A DNA stretch of 64,000 nucleotides, taken from assembly GCF_964204865.1 (NCBI RefSeq), contig NC_135250.1, positions 12,090,001 through 12,154,000 on the forward strand, in the 5' to 3' direction. The notes below the pieces were generated by a model, which was not told the DNA's origin, did no database searches, and saw nothing but the letters and a program-made list of their open reading frames with translations. Position 1 is the first letter of the stretch, and every line of letters begins with the position of its first letter. Positions 32,533 through 47,171 of this stretch are shown piece after piece. The position numbers and the translations under genes were made by a program. The stretch is from Styela clava (Eukaryota > Chordata > Ascidiacea > Stolidobranchia > Styelidae).

Positions 32533-35500
32533 TCTTGATTTAATGTAATAATAAAAATCCTTCCTTGCAGCTAAAGATCAAATAATCAACTGAATCGCGA
32601 AGTACAGTCTCTATCAGATAAAACTGTGCTACGCATTAGAAAAAATGTATCAGAGAAATATACAAGCGCATATAGAACATTATCCTTCGAAGACGCGAGA
32701 CAATTTTAAAGTTCATTTTTTAATTTTAAATATATACTTATATTTGAGCTTCATGGCCATTCGATTCATCAAATATTCGTTCATAAAACTTTAAATTGCT
32801 GGGTTTCGGTCATTCCAACAAATATATTTTGCAACAATGCAAATAAGATATAAAATGCAAATATATCAAGGGTATTTGTTGATCAGTAGTGCGTGGAATT
32901 ACATTTCCTCTTACTCTATATTTTATTTCTATTCACATGGAATATTTTGTGATGTACAACTAATTCCTAATGATGGTATGTAATACAACAATAAAAAAGC
33001 CAATATCACAAGAAAGGCCCAGTAGATTGTGTCTTATATATATCCGAGTTACTATCGCTCGGAAGGATCAACGCGTAAGTTAACCCGTCCTATTGAAAAA
33101 TTATTAAAAAATCACCGGAAAATAATGGATAGGAAAATGACCAGAATTTGGCATTGCTAACGAGGAACGCCTTTCCTAACGCCATTGACAAGATAATCAG
33201 GACAGCGACAGGACATTTTAGTATTCGAATAACACTGCGAATATGGCCATTAATACCGACTAATATCTAGTCATAAACTAGAATACAATATTTCTTTTAT
33301 ATAAAACGCCTAATAGTAGTGATACCTATCTAAACTTAGTAGGACAAAAATGCCAGAACAAAATAAGAAATGATCAACTCAACAATTCATAAAGTCTATT
33401 TGTTACCTTTTCGAGACCTTGGGCGCTGCCCGATTATCGATCGATAAATTATAATAAACAGATGTTATCCTGCGACTTTAATATGAAATATCGACAACAT
33501 TTGTATACTTGACTAAAATATATAAAAAAATGTCTTGTTTTTACTGTTAGTACAATATTAAATGATATAAGTTACCCAATTGAGAAAAAAATGTAGCCTA
33601 TGTATAGAAAAATGATGATGCTTGGTAAAATCAGCAGTATTGTGAACAATAAGTCTGTGCCAGAAATTATAATGACTAAGAAATGTTTAGAAACTTTTTT
33701 TATTTTTCACTGTTGTTAATGTTATGATAAACAACGCTTGTTTTTTATTTATATGGAAAACCTTATCAACATTGACATCAATATTTTTGTCAAAATAAGC
33801 CACGCCTATTTTACATCGCCAAATTCAATATCAAATTCTAAATTAATTTCGTTATTGTGATCATGAAATTGCGTTAAAGGTATGAAAGTATGCTTATATT
33901 TGGGATTTCCTCCTAAAATTGTGGGATTTTGGGCCCAGACAATTGCGTGATTTATTTATATCTATCGTGATGATATGCTTGATTTTTATAACTAAGCCTA
34001 TACGCTATACACTAAGCCACCAATCCTCATATATTTTGATTTCGTGGTTAATGACTTATCGTTCATCCGCCTGATTTTCGCAAGGTTAGTAAAGAACGAC
34101 AGTATGGTACATATATAAAATTTACTATATTATAAATTCAGAACTTGCCACATTCATGTAAATGTATGAGTACTAAACTTTTAAATATAGTTAAAGTCTG
34201 TCGAAATGTACTTCAATTCAGTAAAAGAAAATGCCAGCACCTGCAACATTTGTATTGTTTTCCATACACAGTCGAAAACAAGTACAAGGCGAGATCAATT
34301 TTCCGATATTACATCACTCAACCTTATCTCTCCAGCAGGATGGGCGAATCCTGCCTCTCGCTTAGTCTGTAGCGTACACAGGATATCGCTGAGTGGAGGA
34401 GGGGGGATTGGGCATTTTAAAATTGAATATTTGTGACTTTATAATTCGAACAACTATGCGTTATATGGAAATTCGTAAAATATATAATGACGTCATGATG
34501 AATCTCCCCCATTTCTTTGAAATATTATGAAATCTGTTACTATTGCACGACCCAAGCGTGTGTTTAGTGACAAGTAAAGTCGACATTTAATTTAAATAAA
34601 AACAAATAATCATCACTTTTGAGTTGATTTCATTCATTCACTCAATGTCAATGAGAACCACCCACATGTATTTATGATACTGGACCTTTCTTTTGCATTT
34701 CGTTTTCTTTTCGGATATTGGATCAGAATTTTTTAGAACACAAAAACCGAATCTTATAAATTGTTTTTTTAAAACCCTGTGTATATATAATTACTCCAAG
34801 CCCATATGAATATGTAAGCGTAATAGAATTCAATTGACAGTTAGTTTAACTGAATTGTTCTGGTGCTTTGTGATTTTTTTGTTCTATAAACATCATAGGG
34901 GACAAATATTAAATTATCTTACGCCACGACAGGTAAATATGATAAAATAATTGATCGTGACGCTTTAAAACAAAACTAGGTATTTTTATTGAAGAAATGG
35001 AGGCCACAATTCCTGAAAGTTTTTGGATGAAAGTTTGAGAACCCCTGTTCTAAGACATGTGATTTTAAAAAGAGTATGAAGTGTACAAAATACCTGTAAA
35101 ATGGGAAATAAAATTGGAAATCACGAGTTTAATGCCGCTGAAAAAAACATCTTTGCTATCCTAACGTTCGTTACAAAATTATATCCGTATTTTATTAGCA
35201 CAATCAAACTTTATACTCAAGGTGGTGATAGAGAGTATAAATGTCGTATTGATTTACAATGATTCATTTGCGTCAAAACACACTGAAATTCAAAGTAATA
35301 GTTTCCGCAATGACTACATTATGTTTGTTAATATTATTCTGTGACAAAACGCATGAATCGTGGCTGTTATATACTAATGTTAGCTGGAGGTAGGGATGTG
35401 TAAATGAAATTGGCAAAGTTATCAAACAACAGTTGTATAATTTTGTATATTAAACAAGGGATGTATTAATGAAATGCGGCTATATAATTATCTGAAGACC

Positions 35501-37227
35501 AGTCCCACACTGATATATTTCAAAGAAAACTATTACACCATATAGTGGCCATAATATTTACCGTTTGAAGTCATTTTTAATTGGTATTTCAATTTTTTTT
35601 TTCAAATTTGGAAACTTGCTACTCAATCTTGAAAATATTACCCTGCGTCTTGATCTAATAGTTATTGAGAACTCAATTAAATTTAAAATATATATGCTCA
35701 TTCAAAATTCTATGTTCTTCAGAAGAGAATAGAACTATAAAGATTTCATATTTTAGATTAAGTCTTATTGGGCTGAGACTGTATTGCATCGCAAGTGAGC
35801 CCCTGTGAATGAAGAACGCTCCCTTGTGCTGGTATTAACATGATTTTTTATGTCATCAGCAGCTGTCTGTCTACTTTCAATTATTTTAATAGTTTTCATG
35901 TAAGCAGCAGTGTAGCCTATCATATGATACGAATTAATGGAAAATACTTGTGATAACATCAGAACCAAATACCGTTAATAAAATTTAATGCATTGTATCA
36001 GATATCTACGGTGCAACATAAGAGATAGGCGTTCAGAAAAAAAGAAACGCAAAAAATAAACTAATAAAGGCGTCATGCTGAAGAGAGTTTGTGCTTCGAT
36101 ATGCCTACTGTTCATTGCTTATCTCTGGACTATACTTAATAACGAACCAAGTTTTTCTAAATATTCTTGGCGTATTTTTTACATTTTATATCGCGCTGGG
36201 TGGTAAAGTTATAGAGTTTCAGTGTAATACGGTTTCGTTTCGCGATTACGCCATATTGTAAATACCATTACAGAAAACTAGAAATTTATATTCATCGATA
36301 AGATGATGATTCGAAGATTTTTTATTTTAAATTATTTGTGTTCCGAATGAATGCCGGAACGTCAATTTATAACTCAGGTATAGTTTGTTTTTGTGGAATT
36401 TCAAATTGAACTATCAACCAACGGCTAACACCGTTCTTTTTGAATAAATTCAATTATTCAACAATAAGGTCGGTTATATTATTTTTGTTGCGTTTTATAT
36501 AACAAGTTTGAGGTCATATTCATCCCTTACTCCTAATTTAAAAAACTCTTATCATCTGGTCTGGTGTCTTGTAATAAAATTCAAAACGAGAATATCGGTC
36601 AGAGACCGAAGACTTATCGATCGAAAGTTAGGGAATCCCCTAAAACAGCGCTCTTACTTCATAGTGACACCTTATGTCTCATCACTAATTAATTAATAAC
36701 TCGCTAATTATACGACATAATTCATCCAAAATCAATAGGCTTCTGGTCCGACATATGATGAATGCACATGCAAAATCTGGAGCAGATTCAATCTCGTTTT
36801 CGTGAGATATTGCGAGCATCTAACAGACAGACAGACAAATACCTATCAACATACTAACCGATTAAAATAGATAAGTAACAAACTGTTGCATTGTTACAGA
36901 ACTATGGTTGTTTTTTAGCTTTGTTAGGAACAATGACATGAATACTTCATAAAAATCACATCCTGCCTTTATAAAGCATAATAGCAAGATTGTATATTTC
37001 AATGAAATAAAACAATGGCTTTTGCGTATAAACATTATTGGTGCATTCTAGGCCGAGAAGCGTTTACTTTTGCATATCCACTATTTTTATGACATTTTTT
37101 CGTTTTTGCTTTAGTGAATAAATCTTTTGTAAATACATAATCGTTACAATGACAGTATACAATGACGGACCGCAAGTCGTTTAAATGTGACATAGCAGAT
37201 TCATCGTAGTAGACGATTTGAAATATC

Positions 37228-37440
37228 GTGCTTCGGTGGTTGAAGCATTGCGTCAAAATCGTTAGGATCGCGATTGCCATCGCATTGCCCGCCTCCGCAG
37301 AGTGGCGTACATATAACTGGAAGGTCAGATCTTCACTACATTATCCGGGTTCAAGTACGAGAAGCCATCAACAAATGAGGTATCTCCATAATATTTTCAT
37401 GATTAATGAAGACTGGTAACCGGGAAGAATCTTGGTCTGT
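37228..37440 (+). mobile_element. Diverged tRNA-derived SINE candidate
   Basis: Segments such as ATCGTTAGGATCGCGATTGCCATCGCAT, split here as ATCGTTAGGATCGCGATT and GCCATCGCAT, parallel the head of the SINE at 13525. GGGTTCAAGT resembles a B-box. Similarity to the better copies fades after about 100 bases. Confidence 0.4.
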
Positions 37441-38502
37441 CATATGACAATCCGCCTTATTGACTTTCTTTTACCCGAGAACAAATGAAAATCCTAGCTT
37501 ATTGCATTTTACAAAAACAGTGTGTCAAAAATGATTTTGCTTCTGTAGAGACTTGTTGTTGGGCCCATGGTGAGCTGAATGTGAATAAATTAAGAAACAA
37601 TTCTGTTGTTTCTTCTTGAATCACAATTTAATAAAAAAAATCCTAAAATTTCCATATATGGCAGCAAAAAAGACTAACAAAAAGTTATTTATCGATGATG
37701 ATCAACCTCTATTTGATATTCAGAATCATTTTTACATATAACCATTAATACCCTAGGTTTTGAATTAATACCTGTAAATCTTACATTACAAAAATTTCAA
37801 AGTGCCGCCACCTCCTCATCTCTTTTGATCAAAGCACAGGTCGATTTCCACTGCAATTTAAATATTCAGTACCCACGAAATTTGCGACTATTACCAGTAA
37901 TTCTATGAATAATTTCCTATCCAGTGATCATTTTATGCCATTAGGGTAAAAGTAATGTGACGCAACGTTAGGTTGGTTATACATTTTCTTCAATTGTTGT
38001 AAATATTCACTCGAAAAAAACTTTTATTTGAAATTTATACATAATGAGAATTTAGTCAAGTACGGGGCATTGGTATCACATATATAACGCTTGGATAACA
38101 TGGTGCGATATATTCACTAATAAAATACCGAAAGCTAGGAAATTCAAGGGAGTCCATTTGAATTTATAGAAGCTCATATTTTTGAGGATTGATATGTAAA
38201 AAAATATCTCGCCCTGAATAATTATGTAAAAAGTTCTTTCACCGTAGTGTTATATTTATAGTGATCAACAGATATTTGTAAACATATCAAGAGCGCCACG
38301 TTTTGGGATAGGGAGTCTCTTGTACATTCAAGGATAGTTTATTTCGCTCAGGAGTTTTATATAAAAAATAAATTAGTAATTGAAAATGTGTAAAGACGTA
38401 GGTATCGGCATGGAGAATTTATGAAAGACAATAATGCTAGACGCCGAGCTCTTTTGTCAATATTGCACACGTCGTTCATTTCAGTATTTTGATAATAATT
38501 CA

Positions 38503-38637
38503 GGCGCTCCACAAGTATGTGTACCAATATGGAGGTAAACAATTTTTTTCGCCTACTTTACATCAAGTTGTGTAAAGGGACGGAAGCTTATGGACAAGAA
38601 GTATATTCACTTGGCTAACACAGACAGTCCCCGAAAA
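38503..38637. repeat. Interspersed repeat, shared with 47172-47350
   Basis: Shares GTGTACCAATATGGAGGTAA, TTCGCCTACTTTACA and GTATATTCACTTGGCTAACA with the second copy. No ends or target duplication could be defined. Confidence 0.7.
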
Positions 38638-39523
38638 AGATTAAAGTAAAAATATTTTGATAAAAAATTTAAAAATAAAAGCATATGAATAAATAAAAAT
38701 TCATCCCGAACCCCCTCTTTAAGAGTTTTTGCTAAAATTAAATAAAACCTTTTCTGCCACATTTTCGTCTATGGATAGTGTCACGTGTTTTTAAAATAGC
38801 ATTTTTCAAATAAAATGGCGTAAAATTTAGAAAATGAGATCCATTTTCTAATCTCTCGTTTTAGCACAAAATCCGGAAAAAACATCGACGCATCACTGGG
38901 TTTTTCCAGATTCGAACATTTATAGCCACGCAGTTGAAGCTGAAACCTTGGATAATACGCTGGCTATTGTTTTGGGCATATATTCGGTTTTAAGATATTT
39001 TTTATTTGTTGTTGAGATTTCGATGCTGTCGAACAATGTTGTTAAATGATTTAATGAATTTCATTAATATGCGGTTAAGTCGACAAGATTGAATAATAGC
39101 AATCTCAAAAATAGAAATTAATATTCGATCAAACTCTACAACTGGATATCAATTTTAATACTAGAAGCCGTAGATAACGAAGAACAAAAGTAAGATTTTA
39201 GAATAAATGTCTCTTAAGGTCGAATTTATTTTTAGAATAAACGATTAAAAAAATTATATTTTTGTTCTCAGTTTTTTTTCTTAATTAATTTCACGTAGTA
39301 AGGTAGTAATCGAAGTTAAATTGACAAAGCGTGTATTTCTTAGTCCAATCGTACTTATAGAGACAAATTAGATCACTCGTATATTTATCCATCAAATATC
39401 AACGCGGGTAATATTGTTTTCAGTAGAACAACTATCATTGGTAGTATATTATCATACTAGTCTAGTCGCCAATTTCACCCTGTATTTTTAAGTGTGAATA
39501 ATACAATATATTATTTTATTTTC

Positions 39524-39525
39524 AG
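39524..39525 (+). promoter_or_regulatory. Candidate 3' splice site in the Dmrt 5' UTR
   Basis: A pyrimidine-rich TTATTTTATTTTCAG ends here, 43 nt before the Dmrt start codon. It could end a 5'-UTR intron or accept a spliced leader, as tunicates trans-splice many mRNAs. The sequence alone cannot tell which. Confidence 0.4.
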
Positions 39526-39568
39526 TTCTAATATTTATCATTATTCAATAAACTTGAATACAGAACAA

Positions 39569-41440
39569 ATGGCAAATGACAACGAAGAATTCGCGAATAC
39601 AGCCCTCGATTCATCACCAGAACAAGATGATCTTTCGTCGCCAAACATGGGACCTCAAAAGCCGCTCAGGACCCCAAAATGTGCTCGGTGTCGTAACCAC
39701 GGAGTCGTGAGCGCCCTAAAGGGACACAAAAGGCATTGTAGATGGAGAGATTGCCAGTGTTCAAACTGTCTGTTGGTTGTGGAAAGACAAAGAATAATGG
39801 CTGCTCAGGTAAAATATAATATATCCGACTGTGTTCTGTTGGAAGCTAGAAAAATCTGTGTGTTCCATGACTGAGAAAAATCACATATCAAATGCGCCGA
39901 ATCCCATATTTTATTCGAAAGTTGTAATTTAGGTTGAAAGGTTTTCATATTACAGTACCAGAAAAACTGGTATCATAATGTTTATAAACAAATATTACAA
40001 AATGGCGGAAGACATTGGTGTCAATATTCAGAAAAAAATAATGACAATCTATACCGAAATTGCTATATGAAGTAGCTTTGCAATGTATAAAGCCATGCGT
40101 CAAATAATTCTATGTCGATGTTACTTAAGATAAAACTCTGAAAATTGTTGGTTTGAGTTTCAGACAGTCGCAAGACCTTCTCATTGATGTTTTTATCCAG
40201 GTTGCACTCAGACGACAACAAGCTGCTGAGTTGAAAAAGGGCGGAAGTTTGTTGAATCCAGATTGTGACATCACCAATGATATTACGAGAAAACAATCGC
40301 GTGATGCAATGAACAGAGCAGCAGCAGAATCTTTGAAAATACGTAGCAGAGCATTGAGAAATGCTCGATTGTCCGCAAAGGGATTTCTTGACGGTAGGAT
40401 TTTATTTTGTACATCAGTGGAAGATGAGTTTTCAAAAGTGAACAATTACCCTATAGCATCGCATTTATGGTCAGAGTAGATTAGGTAATTAAAGATTTTC
40501 AATTCCGTTGTACAATTCCGTTTGTGTTCACTTCAACTTCAAAATTCTATTATTATATAAATCAGCTATTTTCTGTTTGCCAATTATTTACTTTTACCTT
40601 CTAGAGACTGGACTTGCTTTGAATCCAGACCATTTTCCACCGTTAACAGAACGAATGCGAAAACGTAAAACATTTGCTGATGAAAGTCTACAACATATGC
40701 AAGAGAGTGCAAATTATTTTCGACCTACATTTTACGCGCCGAAACCCAGTGCAAACGTGTTTACTCGTTATTGTGGGCAATCTATACCAAATAATTCCAG
40801 AGTGACTTCTCCCAAAGTTGTTCTACCAGAGAGATTGGGTCATTTGAGTAGAGTGCCTTTAGGCGTCGAGGAGAACCATTCCCTCACAAACCCGAATATT
40901 TCACCAAGGCAACGTGACGTCATTGCTGATACGCATCGCACCACGCCTGATTTTTCTTCTGAAGATGACGTACCTGACTCAAAACAATACCCATGGCTTT
41001 CACGTAAAAGAAAATCTACATGCCGGGTTTCACCACAAGAGAAGCGGCCTTGTTATCCATGGGACAAGCTACCACTCCAAACTAACAATGAAGTCGGAAA
41101 TTTTACCAATCCTTTGTATAATATGTTTCATTCGATGAATTCAACAATTCCGAAAGTTCCTTTCTCTAGTCCATTTGAATTTACCCCAGTTCCCAATTTC
41201 TTGGCTCTCGATACTCAATTAAAACAAATTCAACGAATGCAATTTCTCATATCAGCATATCAAAATAGTCGACTCCTTGATCAGAAAAGTCCTCTATATT
41301 TTCAACATCAAAATTTAATGTTGCCTAGTTCTTTATTTTCTTCTAACGTCGACGCTCAATCTCCGATAGCATCATCGCCAGTCGGCACAAAATTGCATCC
41401 GACTAATTTCACTGTAGAATCTATTATTGGTACTCAGTAG
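39569..41440 (+). CDS. DM-domain transcription factor (Dmrt family), 3 exons, 422 aa
   Basis: Exons are 39569-39808, 40201-40393 and 40605-41440 (phases 0 and 1, GT-AG introns). Residues about 34-94 form a DM domain, a DNA-binding fold in which two zincs are held by intertwined Cys/His sites. The ligands are visible as C38, C41, H44, H53, C57, C62, C64 and C67. The basic recognition helix continues over the first intron as [19 protein letters not shown]. The [13 protein letters not shown] core is most like DMRT4/5 (DMRTA) proteins, but I see no DMA motif, so the subgroup is open. The rest is low-complexity, Ser/Pro/Asn-rich, with a basic RKRKS-type patch. The last residues, FTVESIIG at 413-420, fit an eh1-like Groucho-binding motif. 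The start is the first Met after an in-frame upstream region that looks untranslated. An AATAAA lies at 41720. These factors typically act in sex determination, gonad or neural development. Confidence 0.93.
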
Positions 41441-41719
41441 AAAAATGAATATTCTTTCATGAGAGTTAGTGCTTCCTTTTTTGACATGTAGTTTGTCGAC
41501 CCTTGGACTGTAGCGGAAGCCCGTTATTGGCCCAATTTATTAGCAATTCATAGTTTACAATCCTTCAGAAATAGTGATAATCGTGGAATAATTCCTAGAG
41601 TTTAAAATCTTTCAATTGCAGATTCGTGTTTTGTTTTATCTTCATATTTTGTTATTGTAGCATATTCATGCATTATGACTTCATTCATAATTTTTTTTAT
41701 CATTTTTATACGTGGATAT

Positions 41720-41725
41720 AATAAA
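41720..41725 (+). promoter_or_regulatory. Polyadenylation signal AATAAA
   Basis: About 280 nt after the Dmrt stop codon, in a T-rich 3' UTR. Confidence 0.55.
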
Positions 41726-44700
41726 AGAGAATACCATATTAAAAGATGTTTGCTTTGCTTCTGGTACACTTGGTTTTATCCGGAGCCAGTATTTAGATCA
41801 CTGTAACTCTGTCCGCCGCATTGGGCCCACGATATTTCTAGATGTATTTTAGTAATTTAACCATTAAAATTATAATCATGTATATGTCAGCATGTTTATT
41901 GTATATATATATATACGCAGGACTCAAGTTACTTCAATCGTGTTTTGCATTCAGTTAAAAGGTATTAAACAAAAGACAAGTTCATTTTCTATTATAAAAT
42001 TTTAATTTTTGGTCGTTTCTCTCTCCACCCACCCAGACCAGGCCCAGCGTTTGTTGAGGCAGGCTCGGGTTTCATCAATCCTTCAATAATGTCAAAACAT
42101 GTCAAATAAAATTCATATTGATTTTGTGCGTTAGATGTTGTTTCAATTATGAATTCATTTTTGCATTTACACAGTTGCAAATCGAAATTTGGGGAAACTT
42201 TTATCCGGGACTCTTAATTTTCGCGGAATTTTTATCAAAAAAAAAATTGAAAAAAATAAAATAAGTCAAATGTTAAATACTATATTTAATTGGCAACCAA
42301 ACAAATTCGTGGGAAATAGTTCTGTTAAAAATGTTGATTAAACCTTGGAATTTATGCCTTCCCACCGGTATCTGTTTCTATTGAGGTTAACTTCCGGGAT
42401 CAAAGGCAATAGTTTCAGATTAAAATCATGTAATCAAAATAAAGTATCGTTGAAGCAAACAGAACAGTTTTTCTGAATCCAAACTAATTTTAACGTCTCA
42501 GCTATCAAGATTTGTTTGGCTTCAATTTACCGCAGAGACATTTTATAGCTGCAACATAAAATCGCACCAAAATTGTACAGATGTGATATCGTGTTCAGGT
42601 CCTCAAAATAAACAAAATTGAGTTGGCCTCTAAGTAGACCGGCATTCGCAAAACAAAAGAAATCAATCTGGTCCCCATCTAACTTGTAAACAATAGCTTG
42701 CGGTATAGTTACACTTCAAATGCGGAGGAATCGTGAATGGTTGTTTGAGCGTCTTATCAATCCGTGGGAAAATCAGAATGGGTTAAATTTGTCGAAATAC
42801 AACGCCGCTTCTATTGTCAAGAGTTGGTTCAAGTTTTATTTTTTCAAGGTGGTCTTAAATGGGAAAAATTTCGGAAACAGTTAAGACAGGAAGTTCAAGG
42901 TTAAGTTGTTAAAGAATTCTTTATGTGTATTCAAAAAATCGTATGTAAGAATATATAAGTCCGAAATATGAATGCAATATTTGTAATGGACTTTATGAAT
43001 ACGTTATTACAAGTTTTCCTGACTTTTATTCTGATCAAAGCTATACGCAGAAGCAAACACTCGGAAGTAGCAAGAAAACGAACTCGTTCTGCTTTAGTAT
43101 CGAAATCATCATCAAGTCTTCAGAGATCACTAACTTTGGACGTAGTGTACACTGATAATTCGTTACTATTATGCGCATAAAATGCCAGAAAAATGACAAA
43201 AACACAAATACAACCTATTTTTTTTATTAGTAAGTTTTTAAGGATGTTTCAAAAACAAAACTCCAACTTACAGCTCTAATAACTGTTTAAATATATACTA
43301 CTTGTACTACCGTTACTAACGCACTTTGTCAATTATAATAAGTGTTTATACATATGTTAAAAAAATGGCGATAATTGAATTACCTGATTACTGAGGAGTA
43401 TACGTTACAAGTTACCGCTTTATAGATAGCTCGTGTTGTTTTTGTAGTTTTAAAACAGCTTCGAACATCAACTTAGCTTCAAAGAAGCAAGAATGCATCA
43501 TGAGGTAACTTGAAGCTTTATACAAACACGCTTTGATTGCCCAAATCCTGAATAAAAGTGTTTGGTAAATGAAAAATTTTGTCCTAATTTCGTTATTTAA
43601 GAGTCATAATAAGTAAACCACGTTTGTTTTTTATTTGTATTTTATTGACATATTGGCAAATCGTTCAACAAAAACATTTTTTCCAATGTCAATCTAATTT
43701 ATATTTCGTATAGAATCATAATGTATAATAAAAATGCTGCTTTTCCGGTGATTATTTGCTGAGTAAAAATACCTCGATTACATGCGAGTATATAGGATTT
43801 GATGGCACTGAAAGAACCACATTATACAGGTACAGAAAAATTTTAATAAATATTACTTGCTTACAAAGTTTCGCATGTATTATCGTAAATGAACTACTAA
43901 ATTAAAAGATTGGGCATGTGTACCGTTCAGACAAGCATGATTTCCTCTCATTTTGACCCCTTCATGACACTCATGTTGACTCAGAGAATTACCCTGTTGC
44001 GTAAGGGTGAAGATTCGCTGTTATTATATAAAACCAAACCTTTAAGTAACTATTCATTAAAAATTTATTATCTGCTTTATACGGCACCACATTGATATAA
44101 AACGATTTAATTGAAATTAGTAAGAAAATTGAGGAATATTTGTTAATTTTCTAAACATCCAAGTGTGGTCCACCTAAAATGGGACGTCATAATTAAACTT
44201 TGGATTTTAGGTAAATAAGTTTTCAAATAGGAAGATGTTTTCATTCCCTTTAAGCGCCTGTTCTCAGATTTATACATCAATATTTGTATCACATTTAAAG
44301 CTGTCATCACCTAATTGGTCAGATTACATCACAACACATAGTTGGAGATGAATCATTCGCAAAGTGGGAGAAAAATTTATCGAAAGTTAAAAGATGCTCG
44401 AAATGTAACGGACGACTGATAATCGGCACCCACGCGTGCTCTTTTGTTTTTAGTATTTGATTGTTTTGCCATAAATCATGTGAATGAATTGTAATTTCCT
44501 ATATCTGACTCACAGATTTGCTAATTCTCTCTAAGGTGGTCTTTATTCGACGGAGTTGTATCTAAAATCACTCATCTTTGAAAGCAGGGTCTAATAAAAA
44601 GTTGGAATGAAGTGTTGTTTTGTCACAAACAGAAATGTTTCCAATTGAACAGATATTCACACAATTTTAAATGATTCCTCGTCCCTACATCTTTTATTTT

Positions 44701-47171
44701 TCTTTCTTATCCTTACTTCACATCAGACTTCATGCTTATGTTGAAATCTGGATTTTCAATTGTGACATCGTATATCTATTGTGACGTAATAACAGGCAAT
44801 CGAAAATAAAACTGTACTACATTGACAACAATAATCAATCACATGATAGGTGGTTAATGTTATTGCTCCAACGTGACGGGAACAAGTGATTCGAGAAAGT
44901 TCAAAGGCGCCATAGGTTATGAAATTGAAACCGAGAGTGACCGTAAACATAATGATCGCTTGCGGTGTATTGTTTGTTGAGGTATATCTACGGAACTGTG
45001 GGGTTACATATATGAACATGAAATCAGACCTTATAACAAGGTTCGTTACATTATTGCCACCGGTATGGCTGCTATCGTTACACTGTTCGAATCTTGGCAA
45101 AGTTTAAGCGTAAGATAAAGAATTCTCACAAACTTTAATTACAATCCGTCAAGTATGAATTATACTTCTCAGACTCAAATTCAGTAAAAACTCAAATAAA
45201 TAATGTTTCTCATATGTAATTACAGTCTAATATACTTTGCAATCCTGATTGAATTTACCTATTTTTTCAACTAATAAATGTAACACCTACATCCGATATA
45301 GCGCATTAAATTTTACTCGCGGTATTCAATTACGATGTTATCGCACTGATTTTCCATTAATTCTTAAACGTAAAACCTCATAAAAAATTTGAAAAGACCA
45401 CTTGAACTGATATTATTACATTTTGCTACTAATACGAAATAAAATGTTGAAAGTTTGCTATATCTCCAAAATATGTGCGCAGATTTTGAGAAATTTGAAT
45501 TGTGAAAATTGTGTAAAGCTTTTGAAACAAACGTGTACAAAACAGTGGCAAACCAACTCTTTAAGGTTAATTTACGAATTTTAAAAATTAGTATACCCTT
45601 ACACACTCCTGAAAGAAAACTAAAAATTGCTATTGAACGTCATGTGTTTAATGGAGAATGGACGAGCAAATATTACGTTACAGAGAATAAAATTGTGTGT
45701 GTGTTGTGCTAAAGAGGAGATCAACTTATGACATCATAAAAGCAAACGTGAAAATTTTGGCAGCAATTTTTCTAGGAAGAACAAAAAATATTATAAGCTA
45801 CGCATGGGGTAAAAAAATTCAAAATGAATAGACATTGTTTACGAAGCAATAAGCTATCCTACAATTTCGCCAAACGCAATAAGGCTTTCAAATCGAATGC
45901 AAATTATTTGGAATACCATATCACTATATCGCTCTTTGCTAACTTCTGTGGAGACGATGTGGCCCCAAGCCAACCCTAATAAATATATATGGACAATACA
46001 ACAAAATTGTTAACGGCAAATTATTATATTTTTACTTTGTACACAGTAAGAAATTGAAAATAAAACTAGTTGTTAGATATGAAAACAAACTATCAAAAGA
46101 ACGAATGATTTTCTTCCATTTTTGTTTTAAAAATGTACGGTACATACTGCCAAAATTTTAGCCCAACTTATCAGTCACCAGTCATCCTGTATGAAAAGGG
46201 ATATGCATCTTCAAAGGTAACAAAAAATACTCATTTGTCAACAAAACCCATGCGACTTAGACACGGTTCGTTAAACATGACGTATGCAGGTGGCATCATA
46301 TTGTCTTACAAAAAATAGGTGTCAAATTTCATTTTCTGCATGTAAATAAAAGGCGTCTCAAACGTCTATATCAAATGTAGTCAATTGCGATGAGGTAAAA
46401 TGCCATACAAATTATGAAAAAATAGTGTCCTAGGAGTCGAATCAAATAGTGTTTGAAAGCAAATCTATATAAACTCAAACGTATTGTATTCATGAAATAC
46501 TGTCAGTCTGTTGCAGGTGAAAAATATTGGTCGATGAGGGATTTGTTGAAACGTGTTCTCAATGATGTGGTGGACATAAATTGACGACCGAGATCATTTG
46601 CCTGAAATTATACTAAGAATACAATGAGAATATGCATGTTGTTGAGTGATACGGGCCTTGTGGTAAAATAAAGTTAATTTCTCGCAGGCATATGTAGTAA
46701 TATGAGCTGTTCCCAACATATCTACTGTTATAGATTAACGTTAGCAAGTCTTTTACTACGGCATCCAACTTCAAAGCAGAACAAACAGAATTACGTGAAT
46801 TCTTCTTATCTCAACTCTTGCTTCTTGCATTTACCCCTTATCATTCAGCGTTCTATTACCAAAGTATTCTAACAAAACGATGCTTTTGACACCCCAGCTG
46901 GAGATTAGTCATGCGTAATTAAACCTGTCTTATGTATCTAGATTGTTTTGTCAAATATCAGATAGTGGTTTCCCGCGGCCCAAAGGAACCATCAAAGTTA
47001 GTATAAACAGAATTAGAAAATTCAAATATTTGAAACAACGTATAGTGTTCTAGGCGAAGTCATTTGTGTACATCTGGTGTTACATAAAATTAGGTTCTAC
47101 TGCGGCTTTCCTATAATGAATATTACGATACTACTGCAAAGTAAAAAAAAGCATTTCTAGATATTCAAATT

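Larger units (their letters stand above)
32533..39525. other. 7-kb gene-free stretch between divergent genes
   Basis: Very AT-rich. I found no supported exon on either strand between the minus-strand cysteine-rich gene and the plus-strand Dmrt gene. Both promoters must lie here. It contains a diverged SINE candidate (37228-37440), an (ACAG)n tract near 36822 that may mark the 3' end of an old retroelement, and an interspersed repeat at 38503-38637 that also occurs at 47172-47350. Confidence 0.45.

Noticed and set aside
32533-39525. Additional genes in the long stretch before Dmrt
   Set aside because: Only short frames without domain, signal peptide or phase-consistent splicing were found on either strand.
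42968-43180. A small 70-codon frame with a hydrophobic N-terminus and basic tail
   Set aside because: No splice partners, family resemblance or convincing promoter. TATATAAG lies only about 9 nt before the ATG. Frames of this length are expected by chance in 10 kb of gene-free DNA.
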